The translations under genes and the position numbers were made by a program. Of a stretch of 64,000 nucleotides of DNA, positions 63,301 to 64,000 are shown piece after piece. Source of the DNA: Sinotaia quadrata (taxonomy: Eukaryota; Mollusca; Gastropoda; Architaenioglossa; Viviparidae); the NCBI GenBank assembly GCA_028829895.1, contig CM054184.1, positions 22,299,701 through 22,363,700 on the forward strand, in the 5' to 3' direction. Every line of letters starts with the position of its first letter. Within the stretch, counting starts at the first letter, position 1. Under the pieces are notes generated by a model, which had not been told where the DNA came from, searched no databases, and worked only from the letters and a program-made list of their open reading frames with translations.

Positions 63301-63980
63301 TTTATTTTGTTCCTTTGTGTTTGTGATTTTGTTCTGAACCCATTTTGTCAAGTGCTTTGGGCATGTAGATGACTTGCTGTGCTTTAAAAGAGTTGTGAAG
63401 AACACATATCTTGAGAGCATTGAATGTAAGAATATAGTCAAGTGTGTGAAGTATTTAGAAGTAGAGTGTGTTGGTGTTGTAATCCACCACTATCTTAGTT
63501 TTTTTTCATTTCTGCCATCCACTTGTAAATAAACTCAAAAACTGTATTTTTGCAACTTACATTTGCTGCTAAGCTTTTGTAGTAGAATTAATTATCTTAA
63601 AATGTTGTTGTCCAAGCCTGTAGTAATCACATTATTAGTTTCAATACATGTAACATATTATTCATTTTTTTCCTTCATTGTCATAGCTTGTTTTGTTACT
63701 CTTGAGCCCAGGAGCAATAGTAGTCCTACTTTATTATACCTTGTTTCTTCCTAGGCTATTATAACCCTGGTTTGTTTTTACCAGATGCAATTTCTTACAG
63801 TACCAGATCATATTTTACAAATCTTGTTTTGCTTTCTTGTAATCACTCACGAGTGGTATTATCTCTTTTATGTTAGAGTTATGTTTGTATCCACATTTTC
63901 GTTTCAGTCATTTATTGAGCTAAGTCGTATCAGGAAATGTTTCACACTGAAAGGAGGCATATTTGTGCTAGAAGAATTTG
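5926..63980 (+). CDS. MADD: MADD / Rab3-GEP orthologue, 24 exons seen, partial at both ends
   Basis: Whole-gene entry. Joining the exons listed separately gives a continuous frame matching the C-terminal two thirds of MADD: the post-DENN block ([18 protein letters not shown]), the [14 protein letters not shown] block, [13 protein letters not shown], the death-domain-like block ([23 protein letters not shown]), the PH-like block ([24 protein letters not shown]) and [14 protein letters not shown]. Known of the family: a GDP/GTP exchange factor for Rab3 and Rab27 in vesicle traffic, with a death-domain-like region that binds TNF receptor 1. The catalytic DENN module is N-terminal and not in the window, and the final C-terminal codons lie beyond 64000. 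The phases (0, 1 or 2) match at all junctions, which argues against a pseudogene. No promoter, start or stop codon of this gene is present here. Confidence 0.95.
6430..7375 (-). pseudogene. Decayed hAT transposase (GTF2IRD2-like), copy 2, minus strand
   Basis: The + strand ends at 7375 with gtgccgtaaattgcccaccc ctg, the reverse complement of a classic hAT start (cagggg tgggcaa). On the minus strand the reading includes [29 protein letters not shown] with [21 protein letters not shown], then with shifts [11 protein letters not shown] and [12 protein letters not shown]. These are the BED-finger and early catalytic blocks of GTF2IRD2-like hAT transposases. There are many stops and frameshifts, and the 3' part is missing. 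Confidence 0.7.
7785..8452 (-). mobile_element. Internally deleted copy of the RTE-like LINE
   Basis: 7798-8110 matches the 3' part of the LINE at 57340-57655, and 8112-8452 matches its 5' part from about 60090 to 60490. The roughly 2.4 kb carrying the endonuclease and most of the reverse transcriptase is absent, with the join near 8110. It lies next to a (TCTA)n stretch at 7780, as the larger copy does. The + strand open frame at 7866 is antisense to the LINE. Confidence 0.85.
8636..8746 (+). CDS. MADD: MADD exon e2 (acidic Ser-rich SYSSL block)
   Basis: The acceptor is gcatgcag and the donor is ACCAT|gtaagc. The exon is 111 nt, phase 1 to 1, so skipping it would preserve the frame. It encodes [20 protein letters not shown] followed by [17 protein letters not shown]. 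It aligns with the vertebrate acidic/serine segment that follows the post-DENN block (SSSYSSLGDFVSEM in mammals). Many Ser residues sit next to acidic ones, which would suit casein-kinase phosphorylation; that is inference. Confidence 0.92.
9700..9975. repeat. Minisatellite, about 65-70 bp unit, four copies
   Basis: The repeated core is agcttttaaatagcaatt followed by taccacttaatca, with diverged spacers. It is intronic, and no coding potential is seen. Confidence 0.65.
10135..10640. repeat. Minisatellite, about 58 bp unit, about nine copies
   Basis: The unit reads atggttccttattatttagc, then attgggttgaaaagaaatg, then a ggtaccattact-type end. Later units alternate between two subtypes (gcattgggttg and gtattggattg), suggesting duplication of a two-unit block. 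The hAT element at 10641 is inserted in the last unit. Confidence 0.85.
10641..12405 (+). pseudogene. hAT transposase pseudogene (GTF2IRD2-like), copy 3
   Basis: It begins with a hAT-type terminus, caggtgtcaaactcaaggcc. From 11101 the frame [20 protein letters not shown] carries a BED-finger start ([13 protein letters not shown]), then [45 protein letters not shown], and near the end [20 protein letters not shown]. This is the order of GTF2IRD2-like hAT transposases. Breaks are a one-base frameshift in the A-run near 11568, a stop at 11924-11926, and further shifts near 12246 and 12275. It ends before the C-terminal dimerisation domain, and no right terminus is seen. Confidence 0.85.
12420..12805. 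repeat. Pyrimidine-rich minisatellite, about 62 bp unit, six copies
   Basis: Units contain tagattctatcttacagatg followed by tctatttttgcttctgatct and a cttct-rich end. It lies about 270 bp upstream of exon e3 and contains repeated cttacag strings that resemble splice acceptors after pyrimidine tracts. Confidence 0.75.
13078..13283 (+). CDS. MADD: MADD exon e3 (linker, Ser/Pro-rich)
   Basis: The acceptor is aataacag and the donor is TCAGAG|gtatgc. The exon is 206 nt, phase 1 to 0. It starts [17 protein letters not shown] and ends with the run [16 protein letters not shown] plus TIPKDSSE. It has no obvious human counterpart, and I include it because both splice sites are good and its phase fits e2 and e4 exactly. 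Low-complexity Ser/Pro content is typical of the MADD linker, which is poorly conserved between phyla. Confidence 0.82.
13682..14311. mobile_element. Foldback element (MITE-like) with about 205-bp inverted arms
   Basis: The left arm (13682-13883) is the reverse complement of the right arm (14106-14311) with few mismatches. Examples are cccactatctctccaacata, ccatatgttggagagatagt and caataaatttaacaataaa. The roughly 220-bp loop has no coding signal. Weaker complementarity continues a few bases outward to TATG on both sides, compatible with a TA-type target. The element sits in the intron between e3 and e4, and the right arm ends 159 nt before e4. Confidence 0.85.
14471..14532 (+). CDS. MADD: MADD exon e4 (short linker exon)
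   Basis: The acceptor is attgttgcag and the donor is TATACAG|gtaaac. The exon is 62 nt, phase 0 to 2, and encodes [21 protein letters not shown]. The phase fits both neighbours. It cannot be skipped alone without a frameshift, although e4 plus e5 (309 nt) can. It lies 159 nt downstream of the foldback element at 13682-14311. Conservation outside the phylum is not evident. Confidence 0.8.
14533..17212. other. Intron e4-e5, mostly featureless
   Basis: AT-rich intron. A 26-bp tandem doublet (catcctctgtccaccttta tccttttcat) lies near 16650-16700. Short frames at 14971, 15995/15964 and 16757 lack splice context or family motifs. No transposon ends are recognised. Confidence 0.55.
17213..17459 (+). 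CDS. MADD: MADD exon e5 (Pro/Ser-rich linker)
   Basis: The acceptor is ttcttaacag and the chosen donor is TTTTAAG|gttgga. The exon is 247 nt, phase 2 to 0. The encoded stretch is strongly Pro/Ser/Arg-rich ([20 protein letters not shown], then [20 protein letters not shown]) with many SP motifs and PxxP-type sequences. A disordered region with possible SH3-binding and proline-directed phosphorylation sites is inferred. The donor is weak, and another GT lies at 17467, but only the chosen donor joins e6 in phase. Confidence 0.85.
17460..19482. other. Intron e5-e6, simple repeats only
   Basis: It contains a (TC)n tract at 18907-18924 followed by a (TG)n/(GCAT)n tract at 18935-18960. The segment 18425-18690 is richer in GC and holds a short open frame, perhaps an unidentified repeat fragment. 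Nothing else is recognised. Confidence 0.5.
19483..19597 (+). CDS. MADD: MADD exon e6 (linker)
   Basis: The acceptor is tatttgcag and the donor is CTCTTTA|gtaagt, a near-consensus donor. The exon is 115 nt, phase 0 to 1. It encodes [20 protein letters not shown] and then [19 protein letters not shown]. It probably corresponds to the short helical segment around the STIFG/SSLYRNHS region of mammalian MADD, but the alignment is loose. Confidence 0.85.
19598..21312. other. Intron e6-e7, no gene seen
   Basis: A (TG)n/(CGTG)n tract lies at 20358-20400. The minus-strand frame around 20783-21049 is open for 88 codons and Cys/Leu-rich, but shows no recognised domain and no splice context. It may be a fragment of a repeat. 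Confidence 0.45.
21313..21384 (+). CDS. MADD: MADD exon e7 (72 nt)
   Basis: The acceptor is tatcccag and the donor is CCGCTAG|gttagt. The exon is 72 nt, phase 1 to 1, and encodes [20 protein letters not shown] plus PL. It is a symmetric, skippable exon. About 30 nt after its donor comes a long uninterrupted pyrimidine repeat, (CTTC)n and (CTTT)n, at 21416-21551. Such a tract can bind pyrimidine-tract proteins; an effect on splicing is inference. Confidence 0.83.
   Translation, partial: APIGLHLLTLYLLLKLPASLLLR
21416..21551. repeat. Pyrimidine microsatellite (CTTC)n/(CTTT)n
   Basis: A nearly pure CTTC, CCTC and CTTT run, interrupted twice by ctaaatttct. It starts about 30 nt after the donor of e7. 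The + strand frame through it (Ser/Phe/Leu repeats) is an artefact of the repeat. Confidence 0.95.
21950..22490. repeat. Minisatellite, about 60 bp unit, eight or more copies
   Basis: The unit is of the form tgacattgtttattttgagt, gttagcaatgtacagatta, ctgctgtcagggtggtgatg. The copies become more regular toward the 3' side and end about 55 nt before exon e8. Confidence 0.8.
22547..22655 (+). CDS. MADD: MADD exon e8 ([10 protein letters not shown] block)
   Basis: The acceptor is gaaatgcag and the donor is CCAACAG|gtctgg. The exon is 109 nt, phase 1 to 2. It encodes [20 protein letters not shown], then [17 protein letters not shown]. It matches the mammalian GNRRALVDQKSSVIKH block that leads into ENQQFLKE, so orthology is clear here. 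Confidence 0.92.
22690..23348 (-). mobile_element. piggyBac-like remnant with a TTAA-flanked end
   Basis: The right end reads gcccagtaaaggg followed by TTAA (23349-23352), typical of piggyBac. 22725-22935 matches the reverse complement of 55325-55545. On the minus strand, 22975-23095 reads as an acidic stretch ([20 protein letters not shown], then [14 protein letters not shown]) resembling the acidic N-terminus of piggyBac transposases. The left TTAA end is decayed, and no catalytic region is present. Confidence 0.5.
23695..24215. repeat. Degenerate tandem repeat, about 150-300 bp spacing, three copies
   Basis: Three blocks carry ttaggattatacac or a variant, followed by agtagttaatgacaat and a tactggtctgc-type end, at about 23740, 23887 and 24184. 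The spacers are diverged. Confidence 0.5.
24235..24530. repeat. Direct duplication, about 150 bp, two copies
   Basis: Both copies contain gaccaaag-like or agcaaaagtaaagaaaa, then ctaactgaaggacagacac or a variant, ending ttggataattcaaacaca. The copies are clearly diverged. Confidence 0.5.
24843..25358 (+). repeat. Tandem array of splice-acceptor copies before exon e9
   Basis: Units of 61-67 bp each contain a copy of the e9 acceptor and its first exonic bases (tgcttgcagtgaaaacca). Copies of the exon start lie at 24906, 24971, 25036, 25097, 25164, 25229 and 25293. The true exon starts at 25359. Five of the seven copies keep AG, and those at 25164 and 25229 have lost it. In the frame supplied by e8, every copy reaches a stop within five codons (for example GAA AAC CAA TAA), whereas the true exon reads on. 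Confidence 0.9.
25359..25545 (+). CDS. MADD: MADD exon e9 (ENQQFLKE block)
   Basis: The acceptor is tccttgcag and the donor is GATGTT|gtaaga. The exon is 187 nt, phase 2 to 0. It begins [20 protein letters not shown] and continues [20 protein letters not shown], with the conserved [10 protein letters not shown] later. It is strongly conserved with mammalian MADD ([22 protein letters not shown]). It is directly preceded by a tandem array copying this exon's own acceptor (see the repeat entry at 24843-25358). Confidence 0.95.
26385..26558 (+). CDS. MADD: MADD exon e10 (GLGGMAS block)
   Basis: The acceptor is gaattcag and the donor is AGTGAT|gtaaat. The exon is 174 nt, phase 0 to 0 (symmetric). 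It encodes [20 protein letters not shown], then [20 protein letters not shown] and [10 protein letters not shown]. It aligns with the mammalian VYKGMLDLLKCTVLSLEQ and GLGGMASIFGLLEIAQTHYY region, a conserved helical block. Confidence 0.95.
26559..29362. other. Intron e10-e11, no recognised element
   Basis: Very AT-rich up to about 27640. From about 27650 to 28870 the composition changes (more C and A, fewer T-runs, CAC-rich), suggesting an inserted repeat. Short frames at 27748 (+) and 28573 (-) show no family motifs. No terminal repeats were found by eye. Confidence 0.4.
29363..29468 (+). CDS. MADD: MADD exon e11 (linker)
   Basis: The acceptor is ataattttaag and the donor is GCATCCA|gtgagt. 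The exon is 106 nt, phase 0 to 1. It encodes [20 protein letters not shown] and then [15 protein letters not shown]. It is a variable, Ser-rich linker following the GLGGMAS block and probably disordered. The support is the splice sites plus a phase that joins e10 and e12 exactly. Confidence 0.85.
29469..30740. other. Intron e11-e12, 5' part, nothing recognised
   Basis: AT-rich intron. A near-repeat of ttggagattagactggaaaa occurs twice around 29975-30020. No exon-like or transposon-like signal was found. Confidence 0.5.
30740..31032 (+). pseudogene. Acceptor-exon-like triplication, possibly a decayed MADD exon
   Basis: Three tandem copies of a pyrimidine tract plus acceptor plus exon start occur: tttgtag|acttac at 30786, tttttag|atctgtgaagcg at 30858 and tttgtag|atctatgaatcag at 30915. 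After the last, a frame reads [20 protein letters not shown], then [18 protein letters not shown], then a stop at 31030. The composition is protein-like and Ser-rich. The frame needs phase 2 upstream, but e11 ends in phase 1, so it cannot be a normal internal exon here. No donor fits either. Confidence 0.4.
31540..31885. repeat. Minisatellite, about 36 bp unit, about ten copies
   Basis: The unit is gaaacagcatttcttgatta followed by gaagtctgaaa, with indels and some expanded T-runs. It ends about 170 nt before exon e12. Confidence 0.85.
32055..32410 (+). CDS. MADD: MADD exon e12 (largest exon here)
   Basis: The acceptor is tgcactag and the donor is AATAAG|gtaagc. The exon is 356 nt, phase 1 to 0. 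It contains [20 protein letters not shown], a His/Pro-rich middle, then [20 protein letters not shown] and [18 protein letters not shown]. It occupies the place of the mammalian stretch between the GLGGMAS block and SSSQDSEVST, where lengths differ greatly between phyla. The long open frame, bounded by consensus splice sites in the right phase, makes it convincing. Confidence 0.88.
32411..34930. other. Intron e12-e13, one unassigned GC-richer patch
   Basis: A (GA)n/(CA)n tract lies at 32445-32485 and a (TA)n/(TG)n tract near 34008-34030. 34235-34510 is GC-richer, with a 107-codon minus frame (34193-34516) and a + frame of 64 codons. Neither shows a known domain, and it may be a repeat fragment. 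The remainder is AT-rich and empty. Confidence 0.45.
34930..35160. repeat. Tandem repeat, about 80 bp unit, three copies
   Basis: The repeated core is aagctatgttgtaggtaaat then ctagaatca, followed by gggatttagtataatgtggc. The array ends about 105 nt before exon e13. Confidence 0.7.
35266..35439 (+). CDS. MADD: MADD exon e13 (SDSEMDS block)
   Basis: The acceptor is tatcttgtcag and the chosen donor is AGTGTG|gtcagt. The exon is 174 nt, phase 0 to 0. It encodes [20 protein letters not shown], then [20 protein letters not shown], ending [14 protein letters not shown]. It aligns with mammalian SSQDSEVSTVVSNSSGE and RGTLSDSEIETN, so it is orthologous. A GT two codons earlier is an alternative but weaker donor. 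Confidence 0.92.
36299..36406 (+). CDS. MADD: Candidate MADD cassette exon e14 (108 nt)
   Basis: The acceptor would be gatgctgag, which has a weak pyrimidine tract, and the donor is TTTCTT|gtatgt. The exon is 108 nt, phase 0 to 0, so it can be included or skipped without changing the frame. It encodes [20 protein letters not shown] and then [16 protein letters not shown], an acidic then basic/aromatic stretch with protein-like composition. It is less certain than its neighbours because the acceptor is poor and no outside homologue is recognised. Confidence 0.55.
36600..37160. repeat. Degenerate tandem repeat, about 180 bp unit, two to three copies
   Basis: The shared blocks are taaaatacaatgctttcatt, then ctattacaagtccagtcttt, then cttactaaaactaat and gtaaaatacaattccc. 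The third copy is strongly diverged. Confidence 0.55.
37568..37724 (+). CDS. MADD: MADD exon e15 (YIFEGLLG block)
   Basis: The acceptor is actggcag and the donor is TTATTAG|gtaaat. The exon is 157 nt, phase 0 to 1. It encodes [20 protein letters not shown], then [20 protein letters not shown] and [11 protein letters not shown]. The last block matches mammalian RVYLYEGLLG at the entry to the death-domain-like region. The basic RRNRSSS stretch is a plausible kinase target (inference). Confidence 0.92.
37855..38020. repeat. Tandem repeat, about 42 bp unit, four copies
   Basis: The unit is aagtaaacttgatgatcagt followed by tagatgtagcatgttgcct. It begins about 130 nt after the donor of e15. Confidence 0.8.
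38860..39140. repeat. Degenerate tandem repeat, about 55-60 bp unit
   Basis: The repeated blocks are aaaatatcatattgctaaat then ccaacagagttggca, with diverged flanks, about four copies. Confidence 0.6.
39630..40210. repeat. Minisatellite, about 55 bp unit, about nine copies
   Basis: The units contain aatgttgacaatgaaattg, then actggattagatacctttga and aatatgacagtacta. They are well preserved in the centre and degenerate at the ends. Confidence 0.8.
40479..40607 (+). CDS. MADD: Candidate MADD cassette exon e16 (129 nt, 43 codons)
   Basis: The acceptor is ttttttgtag and the donor is AGAATAA|gtaagt, a full-consensus intron start. The exon is 129 nt, phase 1 to 1, open throughout in the frame set by e15. 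It encodes [20 protein letters not shown], then [20 protein letters not shown]. When it joins e17 the junction reads ISKERS, the same residues that precede WDQMQFWED in mammals. Without it, e15 joins e17 directly as LLGKERS. It therefore looks like an optional insert in the same place as the known mammalian insertion between EGLLG and SKERS. Confidence 0.55.
   Translation: MISVCYRLLKQLISPLPEDYKYFIMNHVYMRKKGENLVLYLE
40795..40915 (+). CDS. MADD: MADD exon e17 (WDQMQFWED, death-domain-like region)
   Basis: The acceptor is atgatttag and the donor is GGAAAG|gttatt. The exon is 121 nt, phase 1 to 2. It encodes [20 protein letters not shown], then [20 protein letters not shown]. It is nearly identical to the mammalian and insect block, which opens the death-domain-like segment reported to bind TNF receptor 1. 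Confidence 0.96.
41330..42880 (-). other. Unidentified repeat-like segment, T/G-rich on +, coding-like on -
   Basis: The + strand is strongly T/G-rich, so the minus strand is A/C-rich. Minus-strand open fragments have protein-like, Lys/Thr/Ser-rich composition ([39 protein letters not shown]). A 58-bp block (ttggcaatgtatgatagagg gtcatt) is duplicated at 42590-42690. Frames are broken many times. It could be the ORF1-like part of a retroelement, but I recognise no domain. Confidence 0.4.
43200..45560 (+). other. Unidentified repeat-like segment, A/C-rich on +
   Basis: The opposite composition to the preceding segment: the + strand is A/C-rich, with several open fragments at 43229-43528, 43549-43857, 44493-44762, 44822-45112 and 45063-45563. 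Their residues are Thr/Asn/Gln/Lys-rich ([39 protein letters not shown]). A (GT)n tract lies at 44346-44385. No catalytic motif is recognised. The similar Lys-rich blocks suggest it and the 41.3-42.9 kb segment are relatives lying in divergent orientation. Confidence 0.4.
45904..46120 (+). CDS. MADD: MADD exon e18 (death-domain-like helices)
   Basis: The acceptor is tcttccatag and the donor is AATTTG|gtatat. The exon is 217 nt, phase 2 to 0. It encodes [20 protein letters not shown], then [20 protein letters not shown] and [20 protein letters not shown]. It aligns helix by helix with mammalian RLEDDEDRLLATLLHNLISY and KKVRRLMGKSHIGLVYSQ. It is among the best conserved exons in the window. Confidence 0.97.
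46433..46540 (+). CDS. MADD: MADD exon e19 (start of PH-like region)
   Basis: The acceptor is cctcttttcag and the donor is ATGGAG|gtattt. The exon is 108 nt, phase 0 to 0. It encodes [20 protein letters not shown], then [16 protein letters not shown]. It aligns with mammalian SGSRHMKKQTFVVHAGTD and GDIFFME, the first strands of the C-terminal PH-like fold. The following intron (46541-52811) is the one invaded by the pogo-like element and solo LTR. Confidence 0.96.
47101..47560. repeat. Direct duplication of about 180 bp inside the pogo-like element
   Basis: The block gcttgaaatttctttatgta, catgatgtgc, then gctaacaacaaaaggttta occurs at about 47109-47285 and again at about 47388-47552 with roughly 10% differences. 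Both are rich in gtacat palindromes. Confidence 0.8.
48078..48084 (+). promoter_or_regulatory. TATA box of the solo LTR
   Basis: tataaaa lies in a GC-richer region about 445 bp into the LTR. It has the same orientation as MADD, so it could in principle initiate intronic transcripts. Confidence 0.45.
49379..49384 (+). terminator. Polyadenylation signal of the solo LTR
   Basis: AATAAA is followed after about 20 nt by cacaag and then by the GT-rich tgtctgagtgtgagagtgg, a complete-looking cleavage and polyadenylation signal on the + strand within a MADD intron. Confidence 0.5.
50860..51180. repeat. Minisatellite, about 54 bp unit, five to six copies
   Basis: The unit is tagatctagctcctgccatt, tcaaagcatagagaatacag, gtggcctg. 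Central copies are almost identical, one carrying an extra agagaatt. Confidence 0.9.
51181..51900. repeat. Degenerate continuation of the minisatellite
   Basis: Diverged units share gtagatgtaacttctagctt followed by gtgtcatt. A 58-bp subunit, gtgtcattgtatttaacaaa with gactgagaattataggtgta, is repeated three times at 51470-51615. Confidence 0.75.
51901..52811. other. Intron, no recognised feature
   Basis: AT-rich intron before exon e20, with no tandem or inverted repeat and no protein-like frame. Confidence 0.6.
52812..52976 (+). CDS. MADD: MADD exon e20 (PH-like, NMTYCPKT block)
   Basis: The acceptor is attgtgtacag and the donor is CTAAAAAG|gttaat. The exon is 165 nt, phase 0 to 0. It encodes [20 protein letters not shown], then [20 protein letters not shown] and [14 protein letters not shown]. 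It is a near-identical match to mammalian MADD over the whole exon. Confidence 0.97.
53172..53244 (+). CDS. MADD: MADD exon e21 ([12 protein letters not shown])
   Basis: The acceptor is tctcattacag and the donor is CTTCCAG|gtatat. The exon is 73 nt, phase 0 to 1. It encodes [20 protein letters not shown] plus ARLP. It matches mammalian CRELYYCVKDSMERAAAR, the C-terminal helix of the PH-like fold. Confidence 0.96.
53880..54275. repeat. Minisatellite, about 40 bp unit, about nine copies
   Basis: Units contain ctacctgatatctacctgat, then tctctgatatttcctttgga. Copies vary in length at the 3' end. Confidence 0.8.
54600..55570 (-). mobile_element. piggyBac-like remnant, second copy, with a TTAA end
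   Basis: 55325-55545 is the reverse complement of 22725-22935. The end reads ccttaaaggg and then TTAA (55571-55574). Minus-strand open frames at 54622-54816 and 55097-55372 lie inside but show no catalytic motif I recognise. The left boundary is not clear and is given approximately. Confidence 0.45.
55686..55792 (+). CDS. MADD: MADD exon e22 ([14 protein letters not shown]), GC splice donor
   Basis: The acceptor is gcatagcag, a tandem TAG-CAG, and the donor reads AGCAAG|gcaagc, a GC-type 5' splice site. The exon is 107 nt, phase 1 to 0. It encodes [20 protein letters not shown], then [16 protein letters not shown]. Reading past the GC site reaches a TAA within about ten codons, and no good GT donor in phase is close. 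The conserved continuation [11 protein letters not shown] is found at e24. Using the upstream TAG as acceptor would add one alanine codon. Confidence 0.92.
55793..57107. other. Start of the e22-e23 intron
   Basis: The intron begins with the GC donor gcaagc. A 52-bp direct duplication (gtcagtcatataaaatatac then ttatttaaggacaataaatt) lies at 56716-56818. Nothing else is seen. Confidence 0.6.
57108..57340. repeat. Microsatellite (TCTA)n with TCTG and TTTC variants
   Basis: About 230 bp of TCTA with TCTG interruptions, a cctgccggcctacctacctg island near 57241, and a final (TTTC)n. It abuts the 3' end of the minus-strand LINE. The open frames across it in three frames are repeat artefacts. Confidence 0.97.
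57345..57796 (-). pseudogene. LINE C-terminal region after the reverse transcriptase
   Basis: An open frame of about 150 codons has [20 protein letters not shown], then [20 protein letters not shown] and [32 protein letters not shown] and RGRQ-RW-DN are standard in the C-terminal part of this LINE family. The frame runs on into the microsatellite, where it codes only for Lys/Glu/Arg repeats. Confidence 0.85.
57839..58125 (-). pseudogene. LINE reverse transcriptase core fragment
   Basis: Two overlapping minus frames together carry [40 protein letters not shown] and then [31 protein letters not shown] is the hallmark of non-LTR reverse transcriptases. The catalytic F/YADD block directly after NLR is destroyed by a substitution and a shift (RSC then stop). 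The element cannot be autonomous. Confidence 0.85.
59390..60061 (-). pseudogene. LINE endonuclease (exonuclease-endonuclease-phosphatase fold), broken
   Basis: The 223-codon open frame has [20 protein letters not shown] near residues 70-90, then [29 protein letters not shown] and [20 protein letters not shown]. These are the successive strands of an AP-type endonuclease: the W-x-R-TL start, a G-F-V block and the YAPT block. A frameshift near 59445 removes the catalytic GDWNA and SDH motifs from this frame, although their remnants can be read in another frame downstream. It would nick target DNA in an intact element; here it is dead. Confidence 0.8.
60103..60495 (-). repeat. 198-bp tandem units at the LINE 5' end
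   Basis: Two units start with acacatggccattgagtcc at 60103 and acacatggccattgaatcc at 60301 (offset 198). The deleted copy at 8121 and 8312 shows the same two-unit organisation. Tandem 5' monomers act as promoters in some LINEs, and that role here is inference. Confidence 0.8.
60501..62982. other. Intron, two short direct duplications
   Basis: A 70-bp doublet (agctcatgttcagtgtaaaa then taacctttaaactaa) lies at 61240-61370. A 68-bp doublet (attaataattgcttcctctc then atttgacatctagaaagtaa) lies at 61662-61785. Otherwise AT-rich and empty up to the microexon. Confidence 0.6.
62983..62991 (+). CDS. MADD: Candidate 9-nt MADD microexon e23 (Asp-Phe-Glu)
   Basis: A long pyrimidine tract (tttctctctctcctatt and more) leads to atgcctgatcag, then GATTTTGAG, then gtaaag. 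Both splice sites are good, and the 9 nt insert three codons (D, F, E) in phase 0 between LLLANSK of e22 and SFIEL of e24. Mammalian MADD joins these blocks with only one or two residues between, so the insert would be optional. Microexons of this size are characteristic of neuronal transcripts, which suits a synaptic Rab3 regulator. I cannot confirm inclusion from sequence alone. Confidence 0.5.
62992..63907. other. Intron e23-e24
   Basis: T-rich intron. Open frames at 63087-63326 and 63563-63754 are Phe/Leu/Ser-rich because of the T-richness and have no family motif. No repeat is seen. Confidence 0.6.
63908..63980 (+). CDS. MADD: MADD exon e24 ([16 protein letters not shown])
   Basis: The acceptor is ttcgtttcag and the donor is GAATTTG|gtaaga. 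The exon is 73 nt, phase 0 to 1. It encodes [20 protein letters not shown] plus LEEF and aligns with mammalian [20 protein letters not shown] EEF. The gene continues past the window edge, where the PEIKEVVSHKY-type C-terminus is expected. Confidence 0.95.
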
Positions 63981-64000
63981 GTAAGAGATGACCTCATTTT

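Noticed and set aside
63087..63754. Phe/Leu/Ser-rich frames before e24 resembling membrane segments
   Set aside because: They follow from T-rich intron sequence, and no start context or family similarity is seen.

Overview
The window is a stretch of animal nuclear DNA. It is AT-rich, introns make up about 95% of it, and all the recognisable host coding sequence belongs to one gene on the + strand: an orthologue of MADD (MAP-kinase activating death domain protein, also called Rab3-GEP or DENN/MADD; AEX-3 in nematodes). I identified 24 exons or candidate exons between 5926 and 63980, about 3.4 kb of coding sequence. Their splice phases agree across every junction. The 5' exons that encode the DENN domains lie to the left of the window, and the last C-terminal exons lie to the right. 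Protein similarity to vertebrate and insect MADD points to an invertebrate. The long introns full of minisatellites and the particular LINE and hAT families make a mollusc, plausibly a coleoid cephalopod, the best guess. The organism is an inference, not a reading.

Layout: 1-5.9 kb is intron with a 2.75-kb inverted-terminal-repeat transposon (92-2842) and a decayed hAT transposase. 5.9-22.7 kb holds MADD exons 1-8 (the post-DENN linker, Ser/Pro-rich), two more hAT relics, an internally deleted LINE copy, a foldback element with 205-bp arms, and several minisatellites. 22.7-40.9 kb holds exons 9-17. Exon 9 is preceded by an array of copied splice acceptors, and exon 16 is a phase-symmetric candidate cassette exon. 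41.3-45.5 kb is an unidentified pair of repeat-like segments with opposite strand composition. 45.9-46.5 kb holds exons 18-19 (death-domain-like region and start of the PH-like region). 47-50.7 kb is a TA-flanked, pogo-like element into which a 1.93-kb solo LTR has inserted. 50.9-51.9 kb is minisatellite. 52.8-55.8 kb holds exons 20-22, the last of which ends in a GC splice donor. 57.1-60.5 kb is a minus-strand RTE-like LINE with a (TCTA)n tract at its 3' end. 60.5-64 kb is intron with a candidate 9-nt microexon and exon 24.

How it works together: MADD is a cytosolic exchange factor for Rab3/Rab27 in synaptic vesicle traffic and also interacts with TNF receptor 1. The exons here encode the regulatory linker, the death-domain-like segment and the C-terminal PH-like segment. 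The most distinctive features concern splicing: acceptor-derived tandem repeats, a candidate 43-codon cassette exon, a 9-nt microexon, a GC-AG intron, a NAGNAG acceptor, and a long hairpin just upstream of exon 4. I saw no tRNA, rRNA or CRISPR and no second host gene.
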